Assembly: GCA_022841375.1 (NCBI GenBank)
Contig: JALHRQ010000001.1
Coordinates: 424,892 to 488,891, forward strand
Origin: Burkholderiales bacterium
GTDB taxonomy: Bacteria; Pseudomonadota; Gammaproteobacteria; Burkholderiales; SG8-41
DNA: 64,000 nucleotides
Direction: 5' to 3'
Both the position numbers and the translations under genes were made by a program. Positions 17,473 to 26,429 of this stretch are shown piece after piece. The notes below the pieces were generated by a model. The model was not told the DNA's origin, searched no databases, and saw only the letters and a list, made by a program, of their open reading frames with translations. The stretch's first letter is position 1. Every line of letters begins with the position of its first letter.

Positions 17473-19092
17473 TCAGATGACCTCGCCGCCGCTTTCGTCC
17501 GAAGAATTGACGGCAATCCAGTGGGTGACGCGCGGCGGACCGTCCCCCCGATGGAAATCTCTTACGCGCTCGAACAAAGGCGCATCGCCGGCAGTTCCGC
17601 GGTGATGCTGCCGCATGTGTTCGGCCCAGGACTCGACGACAAAAGTTTCGACATAACGTCCGGGCGTATCCGGATCTTCGAACAGCCCCCAGGACAATGC
17701 GCCGTCACGACGGCGGATACGCTCCATGCCCTGAGCAGCGGCCACAAACGCATCGGCATCCTCAAGAGCAATCCGGTATTCGACATGCACCGCCACCGGC
17801 CCGCGTTCCGGCGAGATATCCGCATGACCCGGCGAGCGCATCAATGCCGCAGGCGCGCTGCGGGCAAGCCCGTCCTCGCCACCCAGCGTCAAACGCCAGG
17901 TGACCAGCATCGCCAGCACGGCGCCGGCCGCGGACAACTGCAATGCCGGCGGCACCCCCCAGCGCGAGGCCAGCGCACCCCACAATACTGCGCCGCCGGT
18001 CATGCCCGCGGCATAGACCATCAGGTACACCGACAGCGCCCGCGCGCGCACCCACTGCGGCACGGCGGTCTGTGCGCTGACATGCAGCGTCGACAACAAC
18101 GCCAGCCATGCCGCGCCACAAGCCAGTACCGCCGGCAATAGTACGGTCAGACTGCCGGCCAGTGCGACACCCAGCGTAGCCACGGCATAAACCACGGTTG
18201 CGCCGCGCACCAGCACGTCGCGGCTGCATCGCCGCCGCAAAGCCGGCATTACCAGCGCCGTGCCCACTGCGCCAACGCCGATGCCGGCCAGCAGCAGCCC
18301 ATAGGTATCGGCGCCGCCGCCCGCATTACGCGCCACCAGCGGCAGCAACGCCCAGGTCGCCGAAGAAAAAACAAAAAATGCGGCGGCACGCCCCATCACG
18401 TGCTGCAGCGCCGTGGCCTCGCGCACATAACGCACACCGGCGCGCAATGCGCCGGTAAACCGTTCCGCCGGCAGCGTGCTGGGGGAAGGCACACGGGGCC
18501 AGCGCACGAGTACGACGATAACGCCGACAAATGAAACGGCATTGAGCAGGAATGCGGCCTGCGGTCCCGATGCAGCAACGACGACGCCGGCCAGTGCCGG
18601 GCCGACGGCACGCGCCAGGTTGATGCCGAGACTGTTCAACGCGATCGCCGCCTGCAGTTGCCCGCGCGGCACGATTTCATGCACGGTCGCCGCCCAAGCC
18701 GACGTATTCAGCGCCGCGCCGCAGGCCAGCGCAAACGTGAACGCGAGCAAACCCCAGGCATTCATCCAGCCCAGCGCAGTAGTCAGCGCCAGCGTCAGCA
18801 CCACCAGCAGCATCCACGCCTGTGTGTAAATAAGGTAACGCCGGCGGTCCAGGATGTCGGCGAGTGCACCGCCGGGTAAAGCGAGCAGGAAAATCGGCAA
18901 TGCGGTCGCCGCCTGCACCGATGAGACCATCATCGGGTGCGGATCCAGCGTGACCATCAGCCAGCCGGCGCCGACCTCATGCACCCAGGTGCCGATGTTG
19001 GACACCAGCGTGGCGATCCACAGCGCACGGAACAGCGGCTGGCGCAACGGCGCCCAGGCTGAAGGCGGCGATTCGGATTGGGGGTCAGTCAT
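17473..19092 (-). CDS. MFS transporter with C-terminal antibiotic-monooxygenase-like domain
   Basis: A 539-residue inner-membrane protein in two parts. Residues 1-410 form a 12-TM major facilitator of the EntS-like (MFS_3, enterobactin exporter-like) group, with the RQPLFRALWIATLVSNIGTWVHEVGAGWL start and the intracellular loop GGALADILDRRRYL. Residues 430-535 are soluble and match the antibiotic biosynthesis monooxygenase (ABM) ferredoxin-like fold (VAVHVEYRIALEDADAFV ... RDGALSWGLFEDPDTPGRYVETFVVESWAEHMRQH). The fusion recurs in proteobacteria, but its substrate and the role of the ABM domain are not known to me. It may couple export to modification or sensing of a redox-active small molecule. 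The downstream nitroreductase fits this theme. Confidence 0.88.
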   Translation of the reverse strand: MTDPQSESPPSAWAPLRQPLFRALWIATLVSNIGTWVHEVGAGWLMVTLDPHPMMVSSVQAATALPIFLLALPGGALADILDRRRYLIYTQAWMLLVVLTLALTTALGWMNAWGLLAFTFALACGAALNTSAWAATVHEIVPRGQLQAAIALNSLGINLARAVGPALAGVVVAASGPQAAFLLNAVSFVGVIVVLVRWPRVPSPSTLPAERFTGALRAGVRYVREATALQHVMGRAAAFFVFSSATWALLPLVARNAGGGADTYGLLLAGIGVGAVGTALVMPALRRRCSRDVLVRGATVVYAVATLGVALAGSLTVLLPAVLACGAAWLALLSTLHVSAQTAVPQWVRARALSVYLMVYAAGMTGGAVLWGALASRWGVPPALQLSAAGAVLAMLVTWRLTLGGEDGLARSAPAALMRSPGHADISPERGPVAVHVEYRIALEDADAFVAAAQGMERIRRRDGALSWGLFEDPDTPGRYVETFVVESWAEHMRQHHRGTAGDAPLFERVRDFHRGDGPPRVTHWIAVNSSDESGGEVI

Positions 19093-19148
19093 GGGCTGAA
19101 AAGTGGCGAGGCCTCATCATAACCGAGCGCCTGAAACCGTAGCGCAAC

Positions 19149-19283
19149 TCAGTCGAGGGCAAAAACATCCACCGCAGCACCGGACTCAATCCACGCCTCA
19201 AGCCCGCCTTCCAGCGGGCGCACCCGGGTGAAGCCGCGGTTCATCAGGATGCGGGCGACACGCGCCGCGCTGGCTTCATTGGG
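19149..19283 (-). pseudogene. rhodanese C-terminal segment cut off by in-frame TGA
   Basis: Reading on in the same frame past the TGA at 19284-19286 gives PNEASAARVARILMNRGF, then TRVRPLEGGLEAWIESGAA and a stop at 19149. This is the normal second half of the rhodanese domain that DedA-rhodanese fusions carry. The TGA stands where those proteins have a Cys (YC-x-C-PNE). The segment is therefore either lost by a nonsense mutation or reached by recoding. Conservation of the frame to the natural end implies the change is recent or tolerated. Confidence 0.8.
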
Positions 19284-20090
19284 TCAACTGCAATAGACCA
19301 CCACATCACGATCGGGCGGAATGCCGGGCAGCGCCGCAGCCGCATCATCGAGATTGACCGGTATCGCTCCCGGAATATGCCGGGGATCCAGCCGGCGCAC
19401 GGTCGCGGAGCGCACATCCACCACCACCGGCGGCGATTCATCTTGCAACATTTCACGCAGCTCTGCGACACTGACCCGCGCTGTGCGCAGCATGCGCAGG
19501 AACATATAACGTTCCGCGGCCTTGATGCCGGCATACACCAGGACCAAGCCGCCGATCAGCAGCAAGGCGCCGGAACCCAGATCAGCCAGACGCTCAAGCG
19601 CCCATTCGATTTCCGCATGAAACACCGCGCCCAGAGCGACCGGCAGGGCGACCCACAACAGCGCCCCGACGGCACTGAACAGCACGAACGGCTGGAATCC
19701 CAGCCGCATCGCGCCGGCCAGCGGGGGTGCAACAGTGGCAAAACCGGGGATGTATTTGGCGAACAGCAGCGCTGGCGCGCCCCAGCGTTCGAATATGGAT
19801 TCCGTCTGCTTGACGCAGGAGTCCGGCTCGATTGCAATCCGGCACAGCGTGCGCAACACACGATGGCCGTAACGCCGCCCCGCGAAAAACCACGGGATGT
19901 CGCCGAGCAGTGCAGCGCCAACAGCAGTCAGCAGCAAAGCCGTATAACTGAATTCGCCCTGCGCCGCCAAGGCGCCGGCGACCACAAGGATGGGCACTGC
20001 CGGCAAGGGAATTCCCGCCTGGGTCAGCAGCACGTTGGCAAACACCAGCAGCAAACCGTAACGCCCCAGCAACTCCGTCAATTCATGCAT
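19284..20090 (-). CDS. DedA family membrane protein fused to a truncated rhodanese domain
   Basis: Residues 1-200 form a DedA/VTT-domain polytopic membrane protein (ELLGRYGLLLVFANVLLTQAGIPLPAVPIL, GDIPWFFAGRRYG, FAKYIPGFATVAPPLAGAMRLGFQPF), related to putative lipid flippases needed for envelope homeostasis. A rhodanese (sulfurtransferase) domain follows (SVAELREMLQDESPPVVVDVRS ... HIPGAIPVNLDD) but stops at TGA right after VVVYCS, i.e. two codons after the expected catalytic Cys. As terminated (268 aa), the catalytic loop and final helices are missing. The full family length would be about 313 residues. The DedA half looks intact and may still function. Confidence 0.85.
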   Translation of the reverse strand: MHELTELLGRYGLLLVFANVLLTQAGIPLPAVPILVVAGALAAQGEFSYTALLLTAVGAALLGDIPWFFAGRRYGHRVLRTLCRIAIEPDSCVKQTESIFERWGAPALLFAKYIPGFATVAPPLAGAMRLGFQPFVLFSAVGALLWVALPVALGAVFHAEIEWALERLADLGSGALLLIGGLVLVYAGIKAAERYMFLRMLRTARVSVAELREMLQDESPPVVVDVRSATVRRLDPRHIPGAIPVNLDDAAAALPGIPPDRDVVVYCS

Positions 20091-20141
20091 ACCCGCTCCT
20101 TGATTCGATTACGCATACTACCTGCCCGACCTCACGCAGTG

Positions 20142-20924
20142 TCAGTCAAAACGCCATGCATCCATGCCGATCACGCCGTAGGTATAGCCGGCGTGCAGAC
20201 GTAGCGGACGGCTGCCAGGCGTGCCTGCACCCGCCGCGGCAAACAGCGGCAGCAGATGTTCCTCAGTCGGATGATTGCGCACAGCGTGCGGCGCGCGCAC
20301 ACGATAATCCAGCAGCGCGGTCCGGTCGGCGCCAAGCATCCGGTCATGCAGCCAGTCATTGAACCCGCTGACCCAGGCCGGTGGTGGCGAATCATAACGA
20401 TGACGGCCGAATTCGCCCAGATTGTGGGTGACGCTGCCCGAAGCGATGATCAGCACGCCTTCATCGCGCAACGGTCGCAAAGCTTCACCCATGCGCCAGT
20501 GATGTTCCGGACCGAGTGCGCTCTGCACCGACAACTGCGTCACCGGAATATCGGCTTGCGGATACATCAGCATCAGCGGCACCCAGGCGCCATGATCGAG
20601 TCCGCGCTGCGCGCTTGCTGCGGCAGTAAAACCAGAAGCAGTCAGCAACCCCGCGGTACGTACCGCCAGTCCCGGCGCGCCGGGCGCCGGATATTGCATC
20701 GCATACAGCGCCTCCGGAAAACCGTAGAAATCATGAATGGTTTCCGGCTGCAATGCCGCGCTGATTTCCGGCGCCGTGGTTTCCCAGTGCGCCGAAATCA
20801 ACAGGATCGCCTGCGGACGTTCAAACCCGGAACCGAGTTGCGCCAGAAACCCGCGCGTAAGCCCCGGCTCCAGCGCCAGCGTTGGCGCGCCGTGTGAAAC
20901 AAACAATGCAGGAAGACGATTCAT
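20142..20924 (-). CDS. class III extradiol dioxygenase family protein (LigB/DODA-like)
   Basis: A 260-residue protein of the YgiD/DODA branch of class III extradiol ring-cleavage dioxygenases. Metal-ligand positions are visible as SHGAP (His11), SAHWE (His46) and later LDHGAWVPLMLMYP, SVTHNLGEF and RNHPTEEHLLPL. Such proteins bind Zn or Fe and open catechol-type rings (for example DOPA dioxygenase). The setting beside an FMN reductase and a pirin gene suggests a role in handling quinones or catechols. The substrate is unproven. Confidence 0.9.
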   Translation of the reverse strand: MNRLPALFVSHGAPTLALEPGLTRGFLAQLGSGFERPQAILLISAHWETTAPEISAALQPETIHDFYGFPEALYAMQYPAPGAPGLAVRTAGLLTASGFTAAASAQRGLDHGAWVPLMLMYPQADIPVTQLSVQSALGPEHHWRMGEALRPLRDEGVLIIASGSVTHNLGEFGRHRYDSPPPAWVSGFNDWLHDRMLGADRTALLDYRVRAPHAVRNHPTEEHLLPLFAAAGAGTPGSRPLRLHAGYTYGVIGMDAWRFD

Positions 20925-20958
20925 GATGTCCGTTTGCAGACCACATGGGCGCCGCCGC

Positions 20959-21510
20959 TCAGGCGAGGTGTTGTTTCACCCACGCCACGTAGCGATCCAC
21001 CCAAGCTTGAAGGAACGCGCGGCTGTCCGGACCGATGTTGCCGTCCGCGTCGAACAGTCCGTCCTTTGACTGCAGGAATACTTCGGGCTGTCCCAGCGTC
21101 GGCACATCCAGATAGGCGAGGATGTTACGCAGGTGCTGTTGCGCCAGCGCGGTGCCGATGACGCCGACCGAGATACCCAGCACGCCCGCGGGTTTACCGC
21201 CCCAGACGCTCTCCCCCCAGGGCCGCGACGCATGGTCGATTGCGTTCTTCAGCACGCCGGGGATCGAGCGGTTGTATTCCGGCGTCAGGAACAGCAGTCC
21301 GTCGGCTTCGGCAACATCCTTGCGCAGACGCGTCACCGACGCGGCGGGCTTGCCGTCGTCGTCCTGGTTGTATAACGGCAGGTCGTCAATACGCACCGTC
21401 CTGAACGAAAATTCCGGCGGCGCGAGTTTCGCCAGCGCGTCGGCCAGCTTCTGGTTGAGGGAATCTTTACGAATGCTGCCGACAATTACTGCAATGTTGT
21501 ATTGGCTCAT
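20959..21510 (-). CDS. NADPH-dependent FMN reductase family protein
   Basis: A 183-residue flavodoxin-fold reductase (FMN_red family, akin to ChrR/AzoR-like quinone reductases). The FMN-phosphate loop is VGSIRKDSLNQKLADAL and the second FMN region is LFLTPEYNRSIPGVLKNAIDHASRPWG, both diagnostic. It would reduce quinones, chromate or azo dyes with NAD(P)H. The ATG at 21510 is preferred to the upstream TTG because AAAGGA lies 6 bases before it. It is followed 34 bases later by the dioxygenase gene and preceded by pirin, all on one strand, so a three-gene operon is likely. Confidence 0.92.
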   Translation of the reverse strand: MSQYNIAVIVGSIRKDSLNQKLADALAKLAPPEFSFRTVRIDDLPLYNQDDDGKPAASVTRLRKDVAEADGLLFLTPEYNRSIPGVLKNAIDHASRPWGESVWGGKPAGVLGISVGVIGTALAQQHLRNILAYLDVPTLGQPEVFLQSKDGLFDADGNIGPDSRAFLQAWVDRYVAWVKQHLA

Positions 21511-21551
21511 ACTATTTCCTTTCAAAGTTTCGATTGATCCATCTTCAAATT

Positions 21552-22247
21552 TCAGGGCAGGTCGAACAACAGCACTTCGGCAGCACGGCCGCCTTCGATG
21601 CGGATGGAGCCCGCCTGCGTTTTCAAGGCGTCGCCGGCGCGCAGCGGCTGGCCGTTGACGCTGACGCTGCCGCGCGCGACATGCACATAACCCCGCCGGC
21701 TTGCCGCAATAGTCAGTTCCGCCGCCTCGTCGCCGTCGAACAGCCCGGCATGGATAAAGGCATCCTGGTTCATGCTCACCGAACCATCGCGCCCGTCCGG
21801 CGATGCGATCAGCCGCAGCCGCCCGCGTTTATCCGCAGCGGAAAAATGTTTCTGCTCATACGACGGCTTGATGCCGGTGAATTTGGGCTGGATCCAGATC
21901 TGCAGGAAATGGGTCACGCCGGTTTTGTTGTGGTTGAACTCGGAATGACGCACACCGCTGCCCGCGCTCATCCGCTGCACGTCGCCAGGCACAATCGTCG
22001 AGCCATTGCCCATCGAATCTTCGTGCGCCAGCGCACCTTCCAATACATAGCTGATGATTTCCATGTCGCGATGACCATGAGTGCCGAAGCCAGCGCCAGC
22101 CTGGACACGGTCCTCATTGATCACGCGCAGCGGGCCATAACTGACGTGGTCCGGGTCGTAGTAATCAGCGAATGAAAAGCTGTGGTACGAGTCCAGCCAG
22201 CCGTGGTTGGCATGGCCGCGGTCCTCCGCTTTACGTAGATTCAGCAT
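21552..22247 (-). CDS. pirin family protein
   Basis: A 231-residue bicupin of the pirin family. The start MLNLRKAEDRGHANHGWLDSYHSFSFADYYDP is the classic bacterial pirin N-terminus, and the metal ligands are in GFGTHGHRDMEII with a later Glu/His (RHSEFNH). Some pirins have quercetinase activity, others modulate metabolic enzymes or redox signalling. AAAGGAGCGGAG before the ATG at 22247 fixes the start. It is first in the pirin-FMN reductase-dioxygenase series and divergent from a LysR regulator. E. coli YhaK (pirin) and YhaJ (LysR) make a comparable pair. Confidence 0.93.
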   Translation of the reverse strand: MLNLRKAEDRGHANHGWLDSYHSFSFADYYDPDHVSYGPLRVINEDRVQAGAGFGTHGHRDMEIISYVLEGALAHEDSMGNGSTIVPGDVQRMSAGSGVRHSEFNHNKTGVTHFLQIWIQPKFTGIKPSYEQKHFSAADKRGRLRLIASPDGRDGSVSMNQDAFIHAGLFDGDEAAELTIAASRRGYVHVARGSVSVNGQPLRAGDALKTQAGSIRIEGGRAAEVLLFDLP

Positions 22248-22384
22248 CTCCGCTCCTTTTCCGTGTGAATTGATCGGGTATTGCAATGGAACGCATCTTA
22301 GGCAGCCCGGGCCGGACAAGAAATCGAAAGATTTTGACCAATTCAATCAGTTTTTATGAACATAAATATCATTTAAAAACATTG

Positions 22385-22403
22385 TGTTATATTATTTATA
22401 ACA
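22385..22403. promoter_or_regulatory. inverted repeat in the pirin/LysR divergent spacer
   Basis: A perfect palindrome with 7-bp arms (TGTTATA / TATAACA) around a 5-base centre lies in a strikingly AT-rich 190-base spacer. Its size fits the T-N11-A type site bound by LysR regulators. It is 35 bases upstream of the lysR start, so autoregulation and control of the pirin operon are both plausible. Confidence 0.55.
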
Positions 22404-22437
22404 TTTTTTATTTTTAATAGATCAGTATATTTACAAC

Positions 22438-23352
22438 ATGCGCCTGTCCCTCGACGCCCTGCTTGTCATCGACGCTATTGACCGCAAAGGCAGCTTTGCC
22501 GCCGCCGCGCACGAACTGCACCGCGTGCCGTCGGCAGTGACCTACACCGTGCAAAAACTTGAAGAAGATCTGGATGTGTTGCTGTTCGACCGCCGCGGCC
22601 ATCGCGCCAAATTGACGGTCGCCGGCTTGGAGTTGCTGAGCGAAGGGCGTCATCTGCTGCGCGCCGCCGGCAATCTCGAAGCGCGCATCAAACGTGTCGC
22701 CACCGGCTGGGAAGCCGAACTGCGCATCGCTTACGACGGCATACTTCCGGCCGCAGCCATGCTCGGGCTGGCGCAGGGTTTCTACCAACAGCACGCTGAA
22801 ACGCGGCTGCGTTTCACTGCCGAAGTATTGGGCGGCTGCTGGGATGCGGTGGCATCGGGTCGCGCCGATCTGGCGATCGGCGCATCGGGCGAAGGCCCTT
22901 CAGGCGGCGGCTACCAGACCCGGCCCCTCGGTGAAATCGACTGGGTGTTTGCGGTGGCGCCTTCGCATCCGCTGGCCACATCAGCGGAACCGCTGCTGCG
23001 CACCGACATCCTCGCTCACCGCGCCATCGTTGTCGCCGACAGTTCGCGCAACCTGCCGCCGCGCACCACCGGCCTGCTTTCAGGCCAGGACACGCTGACC
23101 ATTGCCGATGCCGCCGCAAAACTGCAGGCGCAGGCGATGGGACTCGGCGTCGGCTATTTGCCGCAATGTTTGGCGGTAGCGGCCGTTGCGCGCGGTGACC
23201 TGGTGATCAAACAAACCGAAGAGCCCAAGATCAGCCAGATGCTGTTCCTTGCCTGGCGCACGGCGCATCGCGGCAAGGCGCTGAAGTGGTTTGTCGATCA
23301 GGTTTTTGTGCCGGGCTGGCTGGATCGCGCGCTGCGTGCCGGCGAGACCTGA
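22438..23352 (+). CDS. LysR family transcriptional regulator
   Basis: A 304-residue LysR-type regulator. The winged HTH is at residues 1-60 (LDALLVIDAIDRKGSFAAAAHELHRVPSAVTYTVQKLEEDLDVLLFDRRG), followed by the linker helix and a periplasmic-binding-like effector domain. The HTH sequence with RVPSAVTYTVQKLEEDL is typical of the YhaJ-like group. It is divergent from the pirin operon and probably controls it in response to an aromatic or quinone-like effector (inference from the neighbours). No clear SD is visible before the ATG; the leader is AT-rich. Confidence 0.93.
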   Translation: MRLSLDALLVIDAIDRKGSFAAAAHELHRVPSAVTYTVQKLEEDLDVLLFDRRGHRAKLTVAGLELLSEGRHLLRAAGNLEARIKRVATGWEAELRIAYDGILPAAAMLGLAQGFYQQHAETRLRFTAEVLGGCWDAVASGRADLAIGASGEGPSGGGYQTRPLGEIDWVFAVAPSHPLATSAEPLLRTDILAHRAIVVADSSRNLPPRTTGLLSGQDTLTIADAAAKLQAQAMGLGVGYLPQCLAVAAVARGDLVIKQTEEPKISQMLFLAWRTAHRGKALKWFVDQVFVPGWLDRALRAGET

Positions 23353-23356
23353 GCGG

Positions 23357-26300
23357 TCAGTGCTTATCCGGCGCAGCGGCAACAATCTGCCGTTCGCCAA
23401 CGATGTAGGTGTAAGCAACGGGGATCACGAACAGCGTGAACAGCGTGCCGATGGTCATGCCGCCGACCACCACCCAGCCGATTGCCGAACGGGATTCAGC
23501 GCCGGCACCGGTGGCAATGGCCAGCGGCACCGCGCCCAGAACCGTTGCCGCCGTCGTCATCAGGATCGGCCGCAGCCGCAACGCACAGGCCTCGACCAGC
23601 GCCTCGACTTTTTCATGCCCCTTGTCGCGCAACTGGTTGGCAAATTCGACAATCAGGATGCCGTTCTTGGTGATCAGTCCGATCAGCATCACCAGGCCGA
23701 TCTGACTGTAAACGTTGAGTGTGCCGCCAGTGAGTTTGATCGCCAGCAAGGCCCCGGTCATTGCCAGCGGCACGGTGAGCATGATCACCAGCGGGCCGCG
23801 GAAACTTTCAAACTGCGCGGCGAGCACCAGGTAGATGAACGCCAGCGCCAGAATGAAAATCAGATAAAGCTGCTTGCCGGATTCGCGGAATTCACGCGAC
23901 TGCCCGTCGAGTGAAGTCTGAAACTCCGGTGTCAGCACTTCCGCGGCCGCCCGGTCCAATACACCCAGCGCTTCGGACAATGTGTAGCCGGGAGAAACGT
24001 TCGCGGAAATGATGGCCGCGCGCAGGCGATTGAAGTGATTCAGTTCCTTCGGCGCAACCGTTTCGGTCAGCGTCACCAGATTCGACAATTGCGTGATGTC
24101 GCCGCGAGAGCCGCGCACATAGATCGACGTCAGGTCGGTCGGCTGCCGCCGGTCCTTGTCCTCGAGCTTGACGATGACGTCATATTGTTTGCCCTCGCGC
24201 TTGAACCGCGTCACCTGGCGCCCGCCGAGCAGCGTCTCCAGCGAACGGCCGATGGCTTCGATCTGGATGCCCAGCGCCGCGGCTTTTTCGCGGTCGATCG
24301 CCACCGACAATTGCGGCTTGTTGAGCTTGAGATCGCTGTCGACATTGGTCAGCGCCGGCGAGCGGCGCGCCCTGGCCACCATTTCGTTGACCGAACGGTC
24401 CAGTTCCTCGTAGGAATTACCCTGCACCACGAACTGCACCGGCGGGTTGCGGAAGCTTTGCCCCAGTGAAGGCGGATTGATCGGAAACGCCAGTACGCCG
24501 GGCATCGCCGCGAACATTTTCGGTGCCAGCGCGGCGGTCACTTCCTGGGTTTTGCGGCTGCGTTCGTGCCATTCCGTCAGTCGCACAAACGACAGCGCAA
24601 AATTCACCGGATTGGGCCGGTCCAGCCCGGGCGCCACCACGACAAAATAGGAATTGATTTCCGGGACCTCGGCATAGAGGCGCTCCCAGATCCGCGCATA
24701 GTCATCGGTGTATTCCTTGGTCGCGCCCTCGGGTGCACTCATCACGCCGAGGAAAAATCCGCGGTCTTCCAGCGGTGACAATTCCGACTTGATGGTCAGG
24801 AACAACGCCGCGCCCGCAGCCGCCATCACCACAAACAACCCCAACACGATGCCCTTGCGCGCGAGGCTGCGCCGCAACAAGCGCTCATACCCGGCCGACA
24901 TGCCTTCGAAAAAACGCTCCAGCGCGTTGTAAACCTTGCCGTGAGAAGCTTCGCGATGCAGCAGCCGCGAACACATCATCGGCGTCAACGTCAGCGCGAC
25001 AAACCCTGACACCACGACTGCCGCGGCCACGGTCAGCGCAAATTCCATGAACAGGCGCCCGGTGTTGCCGGTGGCAAATGCCAGCGGCGCAAACACCGCG
25101 GCCAGCGTCACCGTCATCGCCACCACTGCAAACGCAATTTCACGCCCGCCGGTCAGCGCCGCGTCCACCGGCGTCATGCCGTCCTCGATGTGGCGATGGA
25201 TGTTCTCCAGCACGACGATGGCGTCATCGACCACCAGACCGACCGCGAGCACGATGCCCAGGAGCGTCAGCACATTGATCGAAAAACCCATGATCCAGAT
25301 CAGGAAAAAAGCGCCGATCAGCGACACCGGTATGGTCACGAACGGAATCAGCGTCGCCCGGAACGAACGCAGGAACAGGAAAATCACCAGCACCACCAGC
25401 ACCAGCGCCTCGGCCATCACGCGGTACACCGATGTGATCGACTTTTCGATAAACACCGAGGTATCGAAAGCCACCGCGATCTGCATGCCCGGCGGCAGCG
25501 CCGCGCTGAGCTTTGGCACTTCAGCCTTGACCGCCTGCGCCACCGCCAGGGTGTTGGCGGTGGACTGTTTGACGATGCCAAGCCCCACCGCCGACTTGCC
25601 GTTGACGCGCAGGATGTTGCGTTCGTCTGCGGCACCGAGCTCGGCACGGCCCACGTCGCTCAGCCGCACCGGGTAGCCCTTCACTTCGCGAATGATCAGC
25701 TGGTTGAACTGTTCCGGCGAGCGCAGATCGGATTCCGACAACACGGTGAATTCGCGCTGACTGCTTTCGATGCGACCCGAAGGTACTTCGACGTTCTGCC
25801 GGCGCAGCGCGTCCTCGACATCCTGCGGCGTCAGCGCATACGCCGCGAGGCGCTCGCGGTCGAGCCAGATGCGCATTGCGTAACGCCGCTCGCCGCCGAT
25901 GATCACCGAAGCCACCCCGGGCAGGGTTTTCAGGCGATCGGCGACATAACGGTCGGCATAGTCGGAAATCTCCAGCGCGGCATGCTGTTCCGAAAACAGA
26001 CGCAGCCAGACGATGGCCTGCGCATCGGCCTCGACCTTGGCGATGATCGGTTCCTTGACCTCCAGCGGCAGCCGGTCACGCGCGCGCGATACGCGGTCGC
26101 GCACGTCGCTCGCCGCAAGATCGGGATCACGGTCATTGGTGAATTCGACGGTGATTTGGCTGACTTCCTCACGGCTGACCGATTTCAGCGTTTTCACGCC
26201 CTCGATGCCGGAGATGCTGTCTTCCAGCGGTTGCGTCACCTGCGATTCGATGACCTGCGGGCTGGCGCCGGTGTAAACGGTGCGCACCGAGACCACCGGC

Positions 26301-26425
26301 GAATCGATCTTCGGGTATTCGCGTACGGTCAGGCGGTCAAACGCAATAATGCCGATCAGGATGATCAGCAGACTCATCACCGTGGCAAGCACGGGACGCT
26401 TGACGGAAAGCTCCGGCAGGAACAT
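23357..26425 (-). CDS. RND efflux permease, second system
   Basis: A 1022-residue RND permease of the AcrB/MexF-like class. TM1 follows FLPELSVKRPVLATVMSLLIILIG; the proton-relay Asp pair is in GLVVDDAIVVLENIHRHIEDG (TM4), and the TM10 segment reads LITKNGILIVEFANQLR. Periplasmic porter loops carry GASPQVIESQVTQPLED and SGRIESSQREFTV. Sequence and gene order differ clearly from the first pump (for instance, the docking-loop sequences), so the two are not a recent duplication. The start at 26425 is 4 bases after the adaptor stop (translational coupling); the frame is open 18 codons earlier. No outer membrane factor gene follows, so it presumably borrows a channel such as the one at 13.8 kb. 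Confidence 0.94.
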   Translation of the reverse strand: MFLPELSVKRPVLATVMSLLIILIGIIAFDRLTVREYPKIDSPVVSVRTVYTGASPQVIESQVTQPLEDSISGIEGVKTLKSVSREEVSQITVEFTNDRDPDLAASDVRDRVSRARDRLPLEVKEPIIAKVEADAQAIVWLRLFSEQHAALEISDYADRYVADRLKTLPGVASVIIGGERRYAMRIWLDRERLAAYALTPQDVEDALRRQNVEVPSGRIESSQREFTVLSESDLRSPEQFNQLIIREVKGYPVRLSDVGRAELGAADERNILRVNGKSAVGLGIVKQSTANTLAVAQAVKAEVPKLSAALPPGMQIAVAFDTSVFIEKSITSVYRVMAEALVLVVLVIFLFLRSFRATLIPFVTIPVSLIGAFFLIWIMGFSINVLTLLGIVLAVGLVVDDAIVVLENIHRHIEDGMTPVDAALTGGREIAFAVVAMTVTLAAVFAPLAFATGNTGRLFMEFALTVAAAVVVSGFVALTLTPMMCSRLLHREASHGKVYNALERFFEGMSAGYERLLRRSLARKGIVLGLFVVMAAAGAALFLTIKSELSPLEDRGFFLGVMSAPEGATKEYTDDYARIWERLYAEVPEINSYFVVVAPGLDRPNPVNFALSFVRLTEWHERSRKTQEVTAALAPKMFAAMPGVLAFPINPPSLGQSFRNPPVQFVVQGNSYEELDRSVNEMVARARRSPALTNVDSDLKLNKPQLSVAIDREKAAALGIQIEAIGRSLETLLGGRQVTRFKREGKQYDVIVKLEDKDRRQPTDLTSIYVRGSRGDITQLSNLVTLTETVAPKELNHFNRLRAAIISANVSPGYTLSEALGVLDRAAAEVLTPEFQTSLDGQSREFRESGKQLYLIFILALAFIYLVLAAQFESFRGPLVIMLTVPLAMTGALLAIKLTGGTLNVYSQIGLVMLIGLITKNGILIVEFANQLRDKGHEKVEALVEACALRLRPILMTTAATVLGAVPLAIATGAGAESRSAIGWVVVGGMTIGTLFTLFVIPVAYTYIVGERQIVAAAPDKH

Positions 26426-26429
26426 CGCG

